Part shown: piece after piece, positions 42,547-54,115 of the stretch
Layout: each line of letters begins with the position of its first letter
How positions within the stretch are numbered: the first letter of the stretch is position 1
Assembly: GCA_964017045.1 (NCBI GenBank)
Contig: OZ024794.1
Span: 25,477,340 to 25,541,339, forward strand
DNA length: 64,000 nucleotides
Direction: 5' to 3'
Origin: Omphiscola glabra
Taxonomy: Eukaryota > Mollusca > Gastropoda > Lymnaeidae
Made by a program: the position numbers and the translations under genes
The notes under the pieces: model-generated
Seen by the model: the letters and a program-made list of their open reading frames with translations, nothing else
The model's database searches: none
What the model was told of the DNA's origin: nothing

Positions 42547-43885
42547 TTTATTAGTAATATTAGAAATTATTAGTATAGCTATTAGTGATAGTAGTGTAGA
42601 CTGTAGCACGGTAACTATAATAGTAATAGTGCTATTTAATTATTTTTTTAAAAATAGTTGTAGGCTCTAACTTTAAGTTACGTAGGCCCCTATTTAAAAC
42701 GTTCTCACATTTTAGTTCTTTCCTTAAAATTTGATGTTTACATATATGGAAAATTCAACTTAAGTATTAAAGCGCAATGATGATGCATTTTACTAATTTT
42801 AATACTCATAGCCTCAATAGGTCAAGTATAGTTAATAGAATAATAAGTAATAAATAAGTGAAGTATTAGCGGCTACAATTATTAGCCCATGGAGGCTATT
42901 GTTATGGAATTGTTATGAAGTAAATAAAGTATAAGCTAGATAGAGAACAATTAGTAATTCACTCAGTTCTTAGTTGATTCAATTCATTTCTAAAACAAGA
43001 TTTAGACTTTAAAGTTTTAAAAGGTCATCCCATGAATTTAGGCCTACTGATTAGGCACTCCTCAGAACGGCGGTCCAAAATGTCCAATAGTAATAGAATA
43101 CTTTTCTTTACAAAGTGTACAGCTACCAGCCTAATAGCTCTCCGATAAGTGGTGATGTTATTGTTAACTTCTAATTTTATTTGCCGACTAATTTTTGCTT
43201 TTAATAATATAAAATAAACAATGCAATGGCCGGCAGACTTCTTGCAATTGCCGGTTCTAATTTAAGGAAACATTCTGCAAACTCATAATACCACGCTGAA
43301 GGCACTGAATGACAGCATGCTTTGACTTTGGTTAGTGTGGGTTGCAGAACACCTTCTAATACAAAACAGCAATTCAACAATTCTTTTGTTTTTCTCTTTA
43401 ATTTTTTTTCCTTTTTCTTTTCTTCTTTTTTTAGAAGAAAAAAAAAGGGGGGGGGGGGAATTGTTTTGTCAGAAGATATTCAACACTGAGGCTGAGACAC
43501 TGCGTTTTTTAAATAGGCATATAATATTGATACACAAATCTTACACAAAGTTGACATAATTGAAGCCGCTAATACTTCACTTATTACTTATTATACTATA
43601 CTTGACCTATTGAGTATTAAAATTAGTAAAATGCATCATCATTGCACTTTAATACTTAAGTTGAATTTTCCATATATGTAAACATCAAATTTTAAGGAAA
43701 GAACTAAAATGTGAGAACGTTTTAAATACAGGCCTACGTGACTTAAAGTTAGAGTTAGAGCCTACAACTATTTTAAAAAAATTAATAAATAATTAAATAG
43801 CACTATTACTATTATAGTTACGGTGCTACAGTCTACACTACTATCACAAATAGCTATACTACTAATTTCTAATTTTACTAATAAA
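42547..43885. repeat. Long inverted repeat, 333- and 328-bp arms
   Basis: 42547-42879 and 43558-43885 are reverse complements with few substitutions and small indels (for example TTAAGTATTAAAGYGCAATG, AACGTTCTCACATTTTAGTT). The 678-bp spacer has no gene and ends near an A-run/G-run junction (43438-43458). The structure resembles a foldback transposon or two head-to-head copies of one MITE. It lies just downstream of exon copy B. Confidence 0.88.
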
Positions 43886-43889
43886 ACAA

Positions 43890-45325
43890 TTTGTCTAAAC
43901 GATGACCATTATCATTATAATTATTTTAAAAAGTAAAGAACAAGAGTAATTAACCTATAACTTTGACCACAAGTGCCTTAATGCTGATAGTGATAGTAAT
44001 AGTCAAATCAGTTGTCTGAAACTACCTGAAATGAAAAGCAGAGCTATAACACTACTAGGTCTACATATTATGTAAAGTAATGCTCAAAGATAAAATAAAA
44101 TATTTTGCCAGGGCCAGAGGGATAAGAAAGCTATAAGGTTGGAAAATTAGAGAACCCTTGGTCTATACTAATTAATATAAATATTATGTGAAGGAAAAAA
44201 TACAACATGTTTACAACACATTTACCTTTCCATTCAAATTAACCACTATTTCAAATTGAAATTTAAACATCCCTACAGTTATAAAGAAATGCTTTCGTAA
44301 CTACTGCACAACCGTCATCACTTTTTGTCTTTTGAATCACTTATTATTGTTATCTACTTTGTAAAAAATTAATTTGATTTTAAATCTTACCCCCCCCCCC
44401 CCCATGTCTACTATTATCATTTCTCAAATATCATTACAATGTGCCTTTTCATACCTTGTTAACTCTATAACTGTTATAATGGCAGATCATCGTCCATTAT
44501 ACCCCTTTCTGTGGTGTAACGGCAGATATAATTTGCAGCTCGCTAGCAAAATCTTATTAAAAATGCAAAAATGATTTAATGTATATTGGCAAATGGGAAA
44601 CACTCTTTATAAATGAGTTTGTTTCCTATTTTTACGTTTGTATCTAAGTGTTTACATGCTTTTATCTGGCTTTTTTGTCATTGATCAGGTGTAAATTAGG
44701 TCAAGTTTTGTTACGCTATAATTTCTGATGCTGGAATGGGTGGCCTTCTAGATTGCAAAATCAACACTGACTTTCTTTATTGGAATGTTTTCAAATGGAT
44801 TAAAATTAAAACAATCATTTCAGAGATATAACACATGCTAGTAATGATAGTATTTGTTCTACCAGTGATTGTGACATATATTGTTACCAGATGTCCGTAT
44901 TTGCATTCATATTTGTCCGTACTTTCCCTTTGTCGCGCGGCTTTTCTGTACTTTTAGGAATGACGACTTCCTTGTCTTCTTTCCGTTTGTATAATCTTAT
45001 TTCTCTGCAAAGGCCTGAGCAATGAATAGTTTCAGCGCCATTGTGTTGAACATTTCTCATTAACTTAAAAATTACTTCTGCACTTACATAAAAAAGCTTT
45101 AGACTGTTTGCGCAGCTTTTGCCATGGGCTGTGCGTGGAGGGTGACTTCCGACTTTCATGTTGCTTCGGTCATTGTCCTCGAAAGTTTCACAGGAATTTG
45201 AGTCCCTAGTGCATACTGGTCAAATAGTTTTTTGAAAACCCAAATGCCAAGATCTGGTTGTATTTCCTACACAGCCAAGCTGCTATGTTTCTGGTAACTG
45301 TCAAAAAATATTGACAGCCAGACAG
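43890..45325. other. AT-rich DNA, no gene supported
   Basis: A poly-C run lies at 44391-44403. A 91-codon minus-strand frame at 44884-45159 shows no known domain; its GGACATCTGGTAAC end resembles transposon termini, so it may be the far end of the hAT remnant that follows. Confidence 0.4.
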
Positions 45326-45329
45326 CAAC

Positions 45330-46031
45330 ATTTGTTGAGTAGCTGGGGAATTGAAGAGTCTCCTACTAAAATGTCAAGAAAGATTAGAACAGAAATTTGT
45401 TCTACTGATTTGCAGTAAGTTGAGAGATTTGGAAGAAGCAGTTGAAATAAATGCAAGTGTGATAGATTTGTTACACAGGTACCATTCTATGGTTTCTGTG
45501 TAACATATCTTCAGCGTTGGTCTGTTCACTTTGTAGAGTTTGCAATATTTTCTTGGGTTACTGTGAAAGAATTCCCTTCTAGTGTCAACTTAGAAATAAG
45601 TGTCACTTATGTAAATGAAATCTTTCCATGGAAAATTGTTGATAGCGATCTATTTGATGAGCTGACTTATGTGAAACAATTGTTGTTGCCTGCTGAGCTG
45701 GAAGAATGGAAATTGCAAAACATTCCTGTAGGTCAAAAACGGGTGCAAATATTTCAACATTTGAAAGCAAATGATGTACTTTCTGCAAATGTGCAACTAC
45801 TGCTTGAATAGTCATTCAGCCTTCTCGGCACAAATGCACATGAGAGGCTAGATTTCTTCTTGGGTAAACAATGTTTGGACGCCTGAGAAATGGTAGCTGA
45901 AACTTACCAAGCTGAGAGATATTTTAATTGTTCAGTGTAGCATTGATCTGACATGTCCTCAATTTTATGATAAGCTTCTTAAGAATGGAAATTTGTTAAA
46001 AGCTATTCGTGGGCCTGCAAAATATTCATAA
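45330..46031 (+). pseudogene. hAT transposase remnant (BED-type family), frameshifted
   Basis: One frame (45563-45811) has VNLEISVTYVNEIFPWKIVD, then LQNIPVGQKRVQIFQHLKAN. A second frame reads SLLGTNAHERLDFF, matching the hAT GTNA-VERVFS core, and a third reads VNNVWTPEKW, a stop, LKLTKLRDILIVQ and CPQFYDKLLKNGNLLKAIRG before TAA at 46029-46031. The order and spacing are those of a hAT C-terminus. Three frames and an internal stop show decay. It belongs to a different hAT lineage from those at 819 and 41340. Confidence 0.78.
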
Positions 46032-46034
46032 TAG

Positions 46035-48690
46035 TTTGTAACAAAAGATGTACAGAAGGATATTAAAAATCATGCACAACACCTTATTTTTATCTCCCCC
46101 GCTGCTATGACTCGGTTACTGTGAGCTTCCAGAAAATCTGGTAAGCTTATGACAGATATTGACAGTTTAACTCTAAGGTTAGTTGTATCTTTACAGACAA
46201 ATTTTTTTTGGAAAGGGTGGAAATCGAATGGAAAAGACAAATATTGGATCCCGAATATCTACCCTAAAAAAACATTGTTTGTGTATTTTCTGGAGAATTA
46301 ATTAATGAAAAAATGGATTTAATAGCTTCAACTGAAAAGGAACTTTTTTTACTCATTCGGTTCTTTCCCCATTGTATTTTGTATGACAGAAATATGAAGG
46401 TCGGGAATGAAAAAAAAAAATGAACAATATTACAACTATCACTATAAGTACCTATGACTTGAAATTTTCTGAAAGAATATTGCTTCTGGTATCTTTAAAA
46501 AAAGTTGATTTTATCATAGTTAGAACAATTTATGGAGTATTAGGTTGGATCGAATTCTGAAGTTGAGTAGTAAAATTGGCCTGTCACGGTCAATATTAAC
46601 AAACGTAATATAAATAAAAATTGTTTTCCTATCTTAAGATAACTTGTCAAATATATTTCAGGAAAATGTATACTTATAAGGGTCTCTGAATTCATTTAGT
46701 ATGGATTTTGTGTCATTTTTCACAAGCATTTGAAAATGCTAAATACGTCTTGACACTTACAGAAAAATGCACTTAACAGATCTAAGGTTAATCTACATTC
46801 AAAGATACAATGCTACTCTACTTGGAAAAATCTTTTTTGAAATTTTTTTATTTATGAACATATAAGCAAAATGTCATAAGAAATAAAGATTGAAATTGAA
46901 TATCAGGAAGTTTTTTAGCAATCACTACTGCAAATGTGGAATTTTGTCACATTCAGTGGCAAATTTGTGTATAGGACTCTGGAAACGCAGCACCCACCAC
47001 CCCTTTTCACTCAAAACTTATTTATAAATTATTTATTTATGATGCAGTGTATTGATTTTTTATTTCTGTTTTTTAAATACTTGGACATAATATTTAATAC
47101 AATATTAAGTAATTCACATCAGTGTTCATGAACATTGATCTCATTTGTGAAAAAACTACCAATATGCTTGCATGGAACTGTGTGCTTCACAGTGCCAGTG
47201 ATGTCGTTTTTGGTTGTTCCACGCTTGTGCACATTCAGAGGAAAAAGAAACGAGCCTACTGTGGAGAGAAGCACTGTCGCTCACGCAGTTCCAATCTTCT
47301 TGTCTGTGTTAGAAGCTATGTTTACATTTTGCATCAGCATGTAGCCTCTGTGGAGTATCATATATGAATGTGATAAACTGTTGATGATAATCATAATATT
47401 CTATTTAAATAAACATACATACATATAAGCATATATGCATAACTATCTTTGTTCAGTCTCTATCAATGCATTGAAGTTTTCTTTCTCTTTTTTGCATTCA
47501 TTTTACTTTGCACAATATTAAAATAATGCCTAAACATTTCCTGAAGCAGCACCCCCACTAATTTAAGTTAAGGGCCACCACCGGGCACACTACATGGTCA
47601 CACTATGCGCCACATTTTGAAGTAAGTTTAGTTCCCATGAGCTAGGAATTTTTCATTATCAAATCTTTGAAAATCTTACAACACACAATGTTACACACAA
47701 AGTTCTTTGCCAGTTTACAATTTTTTAAACTGATGGTTGGTTAAATGATAAAAACAGTAATAGTACCAAACTGGCATGACGAATTGTTACCACATTTCCA
47801 ATACGTTGCTGTTGTGCAGCAATACATTTGTGTGTATGGCATAAAATTAACATTATTCAAAAAGAATACCCTAAAATTTCAATGACCTTTTTTTTTTTGT
47901 TTTTCACATTGAATGTATTTCGGCTATTTTCACTTTAATAGTGGCGCAGCAGATTATAAGTAATTAACCTTTTATTAACTTAACTTTTTGATTGTATTGT
48001 TTGTTTCTGCTGTAAAAAAATAACTTCTGACAGAATTAGTATTTTTTTTTTATAGTTTTGAGTTGGAGCTAAAGAAACACTTTTCGTACTCTGTTTATTA
48101 TTTTAATTTTTAACTTATATTCAATTAAGAGAGTTACAATGCTCGGAATTTACTATTACTAGAATTTTCAACAAGTAAACACAACACACTAATTATTTTT
48201 CTAAGGACTATTGAGCTCAAGATTAAGTTATTTCCCTAGTATAAATATCTTTGCTGTACGACGAAAAGAAAACAACAAAATAATTAGTGCTATCTGTTGT
48301 TTTAAGAAAAATATATTAGTTTTAATTATCCACACTTAAAAAGACATGGTAAAATTAATTTCTTTTTGTATCAAGCTAAGCGACCCCCCCCCCCCCCCCG
48401 AACAATACTCACACACACATGGACATGCAAGTACACACACAGAGTTTGTAGACAGAGAAAAGAAGTATTCTGAGCTGAGTTTATGTCATTGATGCTGTCA
48501 ATTGGATGATGCCAATGGAGATTTCTTGTTAAACCAATATTTGAGATTACTTTATCAAATTTCAGAATTTTTACACAGTTGAACACAAGTTAAAATATAT
48601 CTTTATAGTGTCTTGTGTAGAATATTGATCCTTGAAAGTCTTTGAATGTTCTTTATTAAATCTTGAGCTCAGGCTATTTACACATTTTAT
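46035..48690. other. AT-rich intergenic DNA, no gene seen
   Basis: No supported gene; poly-C at 48385-48399 and a CA-rich stretch after it. Two overlapping short frames at 47122-47367 have no domain. Confidence 0.45.
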
Positions 48691-48697
48691 TCCAGGT

Positions 48698-48950
48698 TAA
48701 GACTGACTGCTTAGTAACTAAGTGATAGAAGGTTTGGGAGGTTTGTGTAAGACTGCTAAGTAACTAAGTGATAGAAGTTTTGGGAGGTTTGTGTAAGACT
48801 GCTAAGCTACTAAGTGATAGAAGGTTTGGGAGGTTTGTGTGAGACTGCTTAGTAACTAAGTGATAGAAGGTTTGGGAGGTTTGTGTGAGACTGCTAAGCA
48901 ACTAAGTGATAGAAGGTTTGGGAGGTTTATGTAAGACTGCTAAGTAACTA
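48698..48950. repeat. 46-bp tandem array, about 5.4 copies
   Basis: The unit is GTAAGACTGCTAAGTAACTA then AGTGATAGAAGGTTTGGGAG and GTTTGT, with only a few variant positions. Confidence 0.93.
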
Positions 48951-48959
48951 CTGAGAGCA

Positions 48960-49625
48960 AGCACGCTGATGAATAAAAAGTGGAACAAGATATATTTAGG
49001 CTTTAAAAAAAAAGAATAATTTCAAAGAAATTATTTTTTTAACCTTTTTAATTGTTCTGCCTCCCCCCCCCCCCAACCTTTAACATAGCTTCTTCCACTA
49101 TTTATTTACTTGACACGGCTTGAACTAAATGTTGCAAGCCAAGCTAACGACGAAACTGCGCTATCTTTTCATTGAACTATTTAAAATTGAAAACCCCGTA
49201 CTTCGGTTACACAGCCGCATACTTTTATTTTTTTCATAATAAAAAGAGTGTAAAGCATGTGGACGACTGATATACTTGCTCACAAAGAAACACCATATTT
49301 TTTTTATTGATCAATCTAATTTCCTGTGTTATGAGTAAGGGTGATTAAGAGATGTTGCGTAAAGCATTTTTAAGGAAGGGCGCGAAAGATTCAATTATCA
49401 GGCTTTGTATTGGGCATCTACTGGAGTTGTTGACATTATGACCCAAGTTTTAGGCTATTCTAACCCCCACTTTTAACAATGGCCAGTTTCTGTACACGAG
49501 ATGCTAGTTATTTCAGTCTTTGTTTTTAACTGTCACTGGACTAAATGAAGCAGAATATTCATGGGTGTTGTGTCTGGACTAGAGTTCGTGGAACTATTTT
49601 GCGATCTAATAACATATTATCTTTA
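48960..49625. other. Intergenic DNA, no gene seen
   Basis: Poly-C at about 49063-49075. No supported feature. Confidence 0.5.
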
Positions 49626-49629
49626 GGCT

Positions 49630-50180
49630 TTGACAGGGACATCTCAACCTGTGACAGTAAAGCCAGTTTAAGCTGTGACATGGTTATCTCAGTCTGTGAT
49701 GGTAAAGCCAGTTTCAGCTGTTTGACAGGGCGTCTCAATCTGTGACAGTAAAGCCAGTTTAAGCTGTTGCAGGGACGTCCCAATCTGTGACAGTGAAGCC
49801 AGTTTAATTGGTGTGAAAAGGCGTCTCAACCTGTGACAGTAAAGCCATGTTAAGCTGTGACTGACAAGGCGTCTCAACCTGTGACAGTAAAGCCATGTTA
49901 AGCTAGGACAGGGACGTCTCAATCCATGACAGTAAAGCCATGTTAAGCTGTGACAGGGACGTCTCAATCCATGACAGTAAAGCCATGTTAAGCTGTGACA
50001 GGGACGTCTCAATCCATGACAGTAAAGCCATGTTAAGCTGTGACAGGGACGTCTCAATCCATGATAGTAAAGTCATGTTAAGCTGTGACAGGAACGTCTC
50101 AATCCAAGATAGTAAAGCCATGTTAAGCTGTGACAGGGGCGTCTCAATCCATGATAGTAAGGCCATGTTAAGCCGTGATC
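49630..50180. repeat. 45-bp tandem array, about 12 copies
   Basis: The unit is CTCAATCCATGACAGTAAAG then CCATGTTAAGCTGTGACAGG and GACGT. Left copies are shorter and more diverged. Unit length divisible by three yields 15-residue periodic frames on both strands. Confidence 0.93.
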
Positions 50181-50184
50181 AAGT

Positions 50185-52610
50185 GCAATCCTATAGTTTT
50201 ATGTTAATTTTTAAGTCTGAGTTAAGTTCAATCCCGACGCTATCACAGGATCGGTCAATGCCGTCGGCCATACTGTGCAGTAGACCTATTGGTTCAAATT
50301 GTATATTAAGTGCGGACACAGATTTATTTAAAAACGATAGAGGTAACATGTAGTGGTCTACAGTTGAAATCAAAAGGTTGTTAGTATACCAATGGCACAA
50401 TGTACAAAAAGGACGGAGTGAGGGCGTTGGCTTCTGGGGACCGTGGAAATGATTTCATGACATTCACAAGTTGATGGGGTGTGCCTCATGCACAAACTTT
50501 TCCCTTTATAGCTCATGGTAAGCGTATTGCTCCTCATCCCTTGAAGTATATGATCACTCGGTCATTTCTTGTTGCGAGACTCACCAATTATCCCTCCCAC
50601 ACGACACTCCACACACCGCGCGACATACTTGGACGCCTCCCACGCGCAGTTTGCATTCTGTGTGGTGGGGTCTAATTATTCCCGTACAATTGGACAATTA
50701 TTAACCAGATAGCGAGGGAGTTCAAGCAATACAGTAGAACAGTTGTTCTGGACACAGCCCCTCTGCCCACCTCCCTGGAACACGCCCGCTCCCCCCCCCC
50801 CGAAACGCTCCATCTTCCCCACGGAAAACCCCCTCCGTCTCCTAGAACACCCCCCCCCCTTTTTTCCAATTGGAACACTCCCTCTGACCACTGATTTTCG
50901 AAAACAAATAATGCAAAGACACTATTTTAGTTTTAAGACAGAGACAAATTTGAGACATTTGAAAAAAACAAAAAGAAAATAAAATCGCTGCGCCGCGCTG
51001 TCATTGTTTCTGAAGACATGTGGTGATGTGATAATTAAAACTATACACCTTTTTCTATAATGTATTTTTTTGATCAAAGATAATGTCCATAGTGTGGTCA
51101 ATCTGTTGTTAAAGGGACGGCAGTCGTAGCAGTATTTCATAATGAATGCATCCTAAACGCGCACTTAAATGATAGACGTTCATTGCGCTGTACTCGTTTT
51201 CTTACTAAACCAACCAACAGGATACATTTATTTATATTGTTTTGGTTAGTCGTTTAACGCAAACAGCTTGCGGCTATATTGGTGATTCACTTCTTGTCAC
51301 TCCCAACTCCGTGGGCGTCATATTAAATAGGAGATAAAGAATTTTGATGTCAACCGTTCTTTACGTGTCTTATTGAAATATTCGCAGTCTATTCTATTAA
51401 AATACAATTTTTTTAAAGCGTCATTTCACAGCAGCAGTTTGTGTCGCCCGGGGCGGTCCTTGACTTTGCCGCTCCTCACTCACGAAGCCGCAAAATATTT
51501 AGCCTATGTACCTCAAACTTAAACCATGGGCAGTGGACCGAATTCCTCCCCCCTCTCAAGTGCCGCCCGTGGTGGATCACGCGGACCCGTCCCTCTTCCT
51601 ACAACAGTTTGCATACATCTGTAGCTATAACAGTGGCTCTCAAAGTGGGTGTTACCGCCCCTCTGACCGCTCCATGGGTTGGTGGGATAGTTCAAGGGGT
51701 CGCTGAAAGGCTTTGGATTTTAAGCGTCGCTGGGACTACGGAAGGATGAGTTGTGGAATTATATCAGGAATACTGGCTATAGAAATTATTTAAAAAAAAA
51801 AAGATGGCATGGTTTTTGAAAGTCGAAATCAAATAACTTAATAACCGTGCGGGAACAACGTCAGACTGGCATACGATAACGTTTCCACGTAAAACGTTTT
51901 GATCAAAATTTCAAACAGATAACCAGCGGTGATTACAAAATATAGAAAGCTTTGCCCCGTGTATCAATCAAACGGACTTTAGACATGAACCGAAGGCTGT
52001 CAATGATGCTGCGAAAGGTTTTTCATCAAAAATGCAGGTGCCTTTGGTTTATCACGTACGTGCGCATCGATGAGATGGGTGCCATATATGGAGACCCAGA
52101 TACCACAGGTTAAGTGCTCACCCTACAGAAAATTTACGAGGTTCCGAGAGAATATGGAAGATTTTTGCAGGATATACGGTACAAGAAAACAAGAGTTTGA
52201 GTCGAAAGTTCAATGACATTTTGTAGTTATTTCTAAGACTTCTAGAAAAAAATTATGCAAGAAGGAAACTCCGCTAAATAATATAAAAAAAAACCCCAAA
52301 AACAACAACACTATAGCAACCGATGGAGCGCGATCTATGACTGGTTGTTAGCCTCTTTGATAGAAATGGTACCGGTACCAAATGTCTTATCCGTTCGTTG
52401 AGAAATTAATCGCCTACACCTGGCGGCTACTTACTCGGGTTTCGCCTTTGAAACCACCCGCCACTACTGCAATGAATTAAATTTCAGCCCACGGACCCAG
52501 TCAATGATTTATCATTCATGTCGGTCCGCTTTAAGAACGATGCAGACTTTGAACGTTTCTTATCTTGTGCTGATTTTTTGTGGATATTAATTTGAACAAT
52601 CTATTTGTCA
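50185..52610. other. Intergenic DNA with transposon-like scraps, no gene seen
   Basis: 50760-50875 is C-rich, including a poly-C/poly-T junction at 50850-50865. 51440-51600 (GCCCGGGGCGG..., TGCCGCCCGTGGTGGATCAC) resembles the interior of the CAGNGGCGTAG MITEs. CAGTGGCTCTCAAAGTGGG at 51631 looks like a hAT end, followed by CCATGGGTTGGTGGG and GGGGTCGCTGAAAGG. No complete element was delimited. Confidence 0.4.
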
Positions 52611-52616
52611 AGGTTA

Positions 52617-52909
52617 CCGGAAATTTGATCGAAAGAAATTTCGTCGACAGAAAATTGATCGACGGAAATTTGATCGAACGGAAATTTGGTCGAATCTTTT
52701 TTTCAGTTCACACGTTAAAATTTTCGTCACATTTCTTTTTGAACGCACTATACTATACAGTAAAACAAAATAATGCGTTCAAAAAAGAAATTTGACGCAC
52801 AATTTTAACGTATAAACTAAAAAAAAAAAGATTCGACCAAATTTCCGTTCGATCAAATTTCCGTCGATCAATTTTCCGTCGACGAGATTTCTTTCGATCT
52901 AATTTCCGG
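52617..52909. mobile_element. Palindromic foldback MITE
   Basis: The whole 293 bp is one inverted repeat: CCGGAAATTTGATCGAAAGA, TTTCGTCGAC, ATTGATCGACGGAAATTTGA, then GTTAAAATTTTCGTCACATT, mirrored after a short centre at about 52760-52768. The GAAATTTGATCG-type motif repeats within each arm. A broken copy lies at 10901-11669. No convincing target duplication. Confidence 0.88.
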
Positions 52910-53452
52910 ATAAGATTTGTCAAGATTTGACAAAAATATTGAGATTTTTAAACGCAATTTTTTTGTCTTGGCACCGATCTCAAAGACATCACAAACGGCG
53001 TTGCTTACTTATGAGAAGTATTTGAAACGTAAATGAATAAATAAATGAATTAGAAATTGTAAAAAGGTGGGGGTGGGGGTCTAGATCAATTTTAATAAAA
53101 ACCAAATCTGATTTCCTTAATTTTGTTCTGAAAATGGAGACGGAAAATATTTAAGGAACATTTATATTTTGCAACAGATCGAATGAGTGATTTTGCGATT
53201 TTCTCTCGATGTAAATCGACGAGTTTATGATAAATCCGCTGTAATAATTAAAGCAGTTGGTGAACTGGGGGAGAGAGTTACCCAAAAGTGATATTGAGCG
53301 TAAGCCAAAGTTTAAGAAATGCTACCAATAGTTTTGATTTCAAGTGGAAAATTTCTACTACTATGCTGCACGATGGAATGTAAATAAGTAGTTCGCTGTG
53401 GGATCCTCAAATATGTATTTGGTAGAAGGTGCTTTCAGCGCTGTCTTGTGGA

Positions 53453-54004
53453 AGAGGAATTACTAACAGAAATAAAAGAAGAAATATCTGCCGGAAACAG
53501 GGCAAAATTTAGTTGTCGGAAAATACTCAAAAGTAAAAACATTTCAAGGAAACAAAGAAAACTATTTTTAAAACTTGGACCCTAACAAAAACGGCTGAAA
53601 ACCTATTAAACTTAAACACATGGGAGAGAAAAGGTCTCCGTAAAATATTTGGACCAACAAAGTATAAATATGGATGGAGAATACGAACCAACCAGGAATT
53701 TTAAAGTCTATATTAGGATCCTACGCTAGTAGCAGAAATTAAAAAAGGGTAAGCTACGCTGGGCAGGACACTTAGAGAGAATGCCAAATGCCAGAGGAGT
53801 GAAGAGGGCGCATCACCAAAAACCCCAGAAGAAAATTGCTCAAAGGCAGACCTAGGCTTAGATGGATGGATGATGTGGAAAAAGATCTACAGCAGCTAGG
53901 AATCCAAGCATGGAAAAGAAAAGCATTAGTTAGGTCTGAGTGGAAGGAAGTGGTGAGGCAGATCAAAGCCTTACAGGGGCTGTAACGCCAAAGGGATGCA
54001 TGGA
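53453..54004 (+). pseudogene. LINE ORF2 C-terminal remnant with 7-bp flanking repeat
   Basis: Readable pieces: TWTLTKTAENLLN, NTWERKGLRKIFGPTKYKYG, WRIRTNQE, KKGKLRWAGHLERMPNARGV, KRAHHQ, KLLKGRPRLRWMDDVEKDLQ, QLGIQAWKRKALVRSEWKEV, ending at a TAA at 53983. This is the carboxyl end of a non-LTR reverse transcriptase ORF. Frame changes and an internal deletion before TWTLTK show it is dead. TTGTGGA occurs on both sides (53446-53452 and 54005-54011). The flanks also share the GGTGCTTTCAGYGCTGTCTT minisatellite, so the LINE probably landed in that array. Confidence 0.82.
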
Positions 54005-54115
54005 TTGTGGAGGTGCTTTCAGTGCTGTCTTGTCGAAGGTGCTTTTAGTGTTTATCTTGTGGTAGGTGCTTCTGGTGCTATCTGGTGGTAGGTGCTTTAG
54101 TTTTTGCCTGGTGGT
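54005..54115. repeat. Degenerate ~27-bp tandem repeat (GGTGCTTTCAGTGCTGTCTT)
   Basis: Four loose copies, plus one on the other side of the LINE at 53428-53456. Confidence 0.75.

Noticed and set aside
44884..45159. 91-codon minus-strand basic frame
   Set aside because: No domain, no splice or start support, and next to a decayed hAT; left as unassigned.
49689..50353. 15-residue periodic frames on both strands
   Set aside because: 45-bp array; unit length divisible by three and stop-free on both strands.
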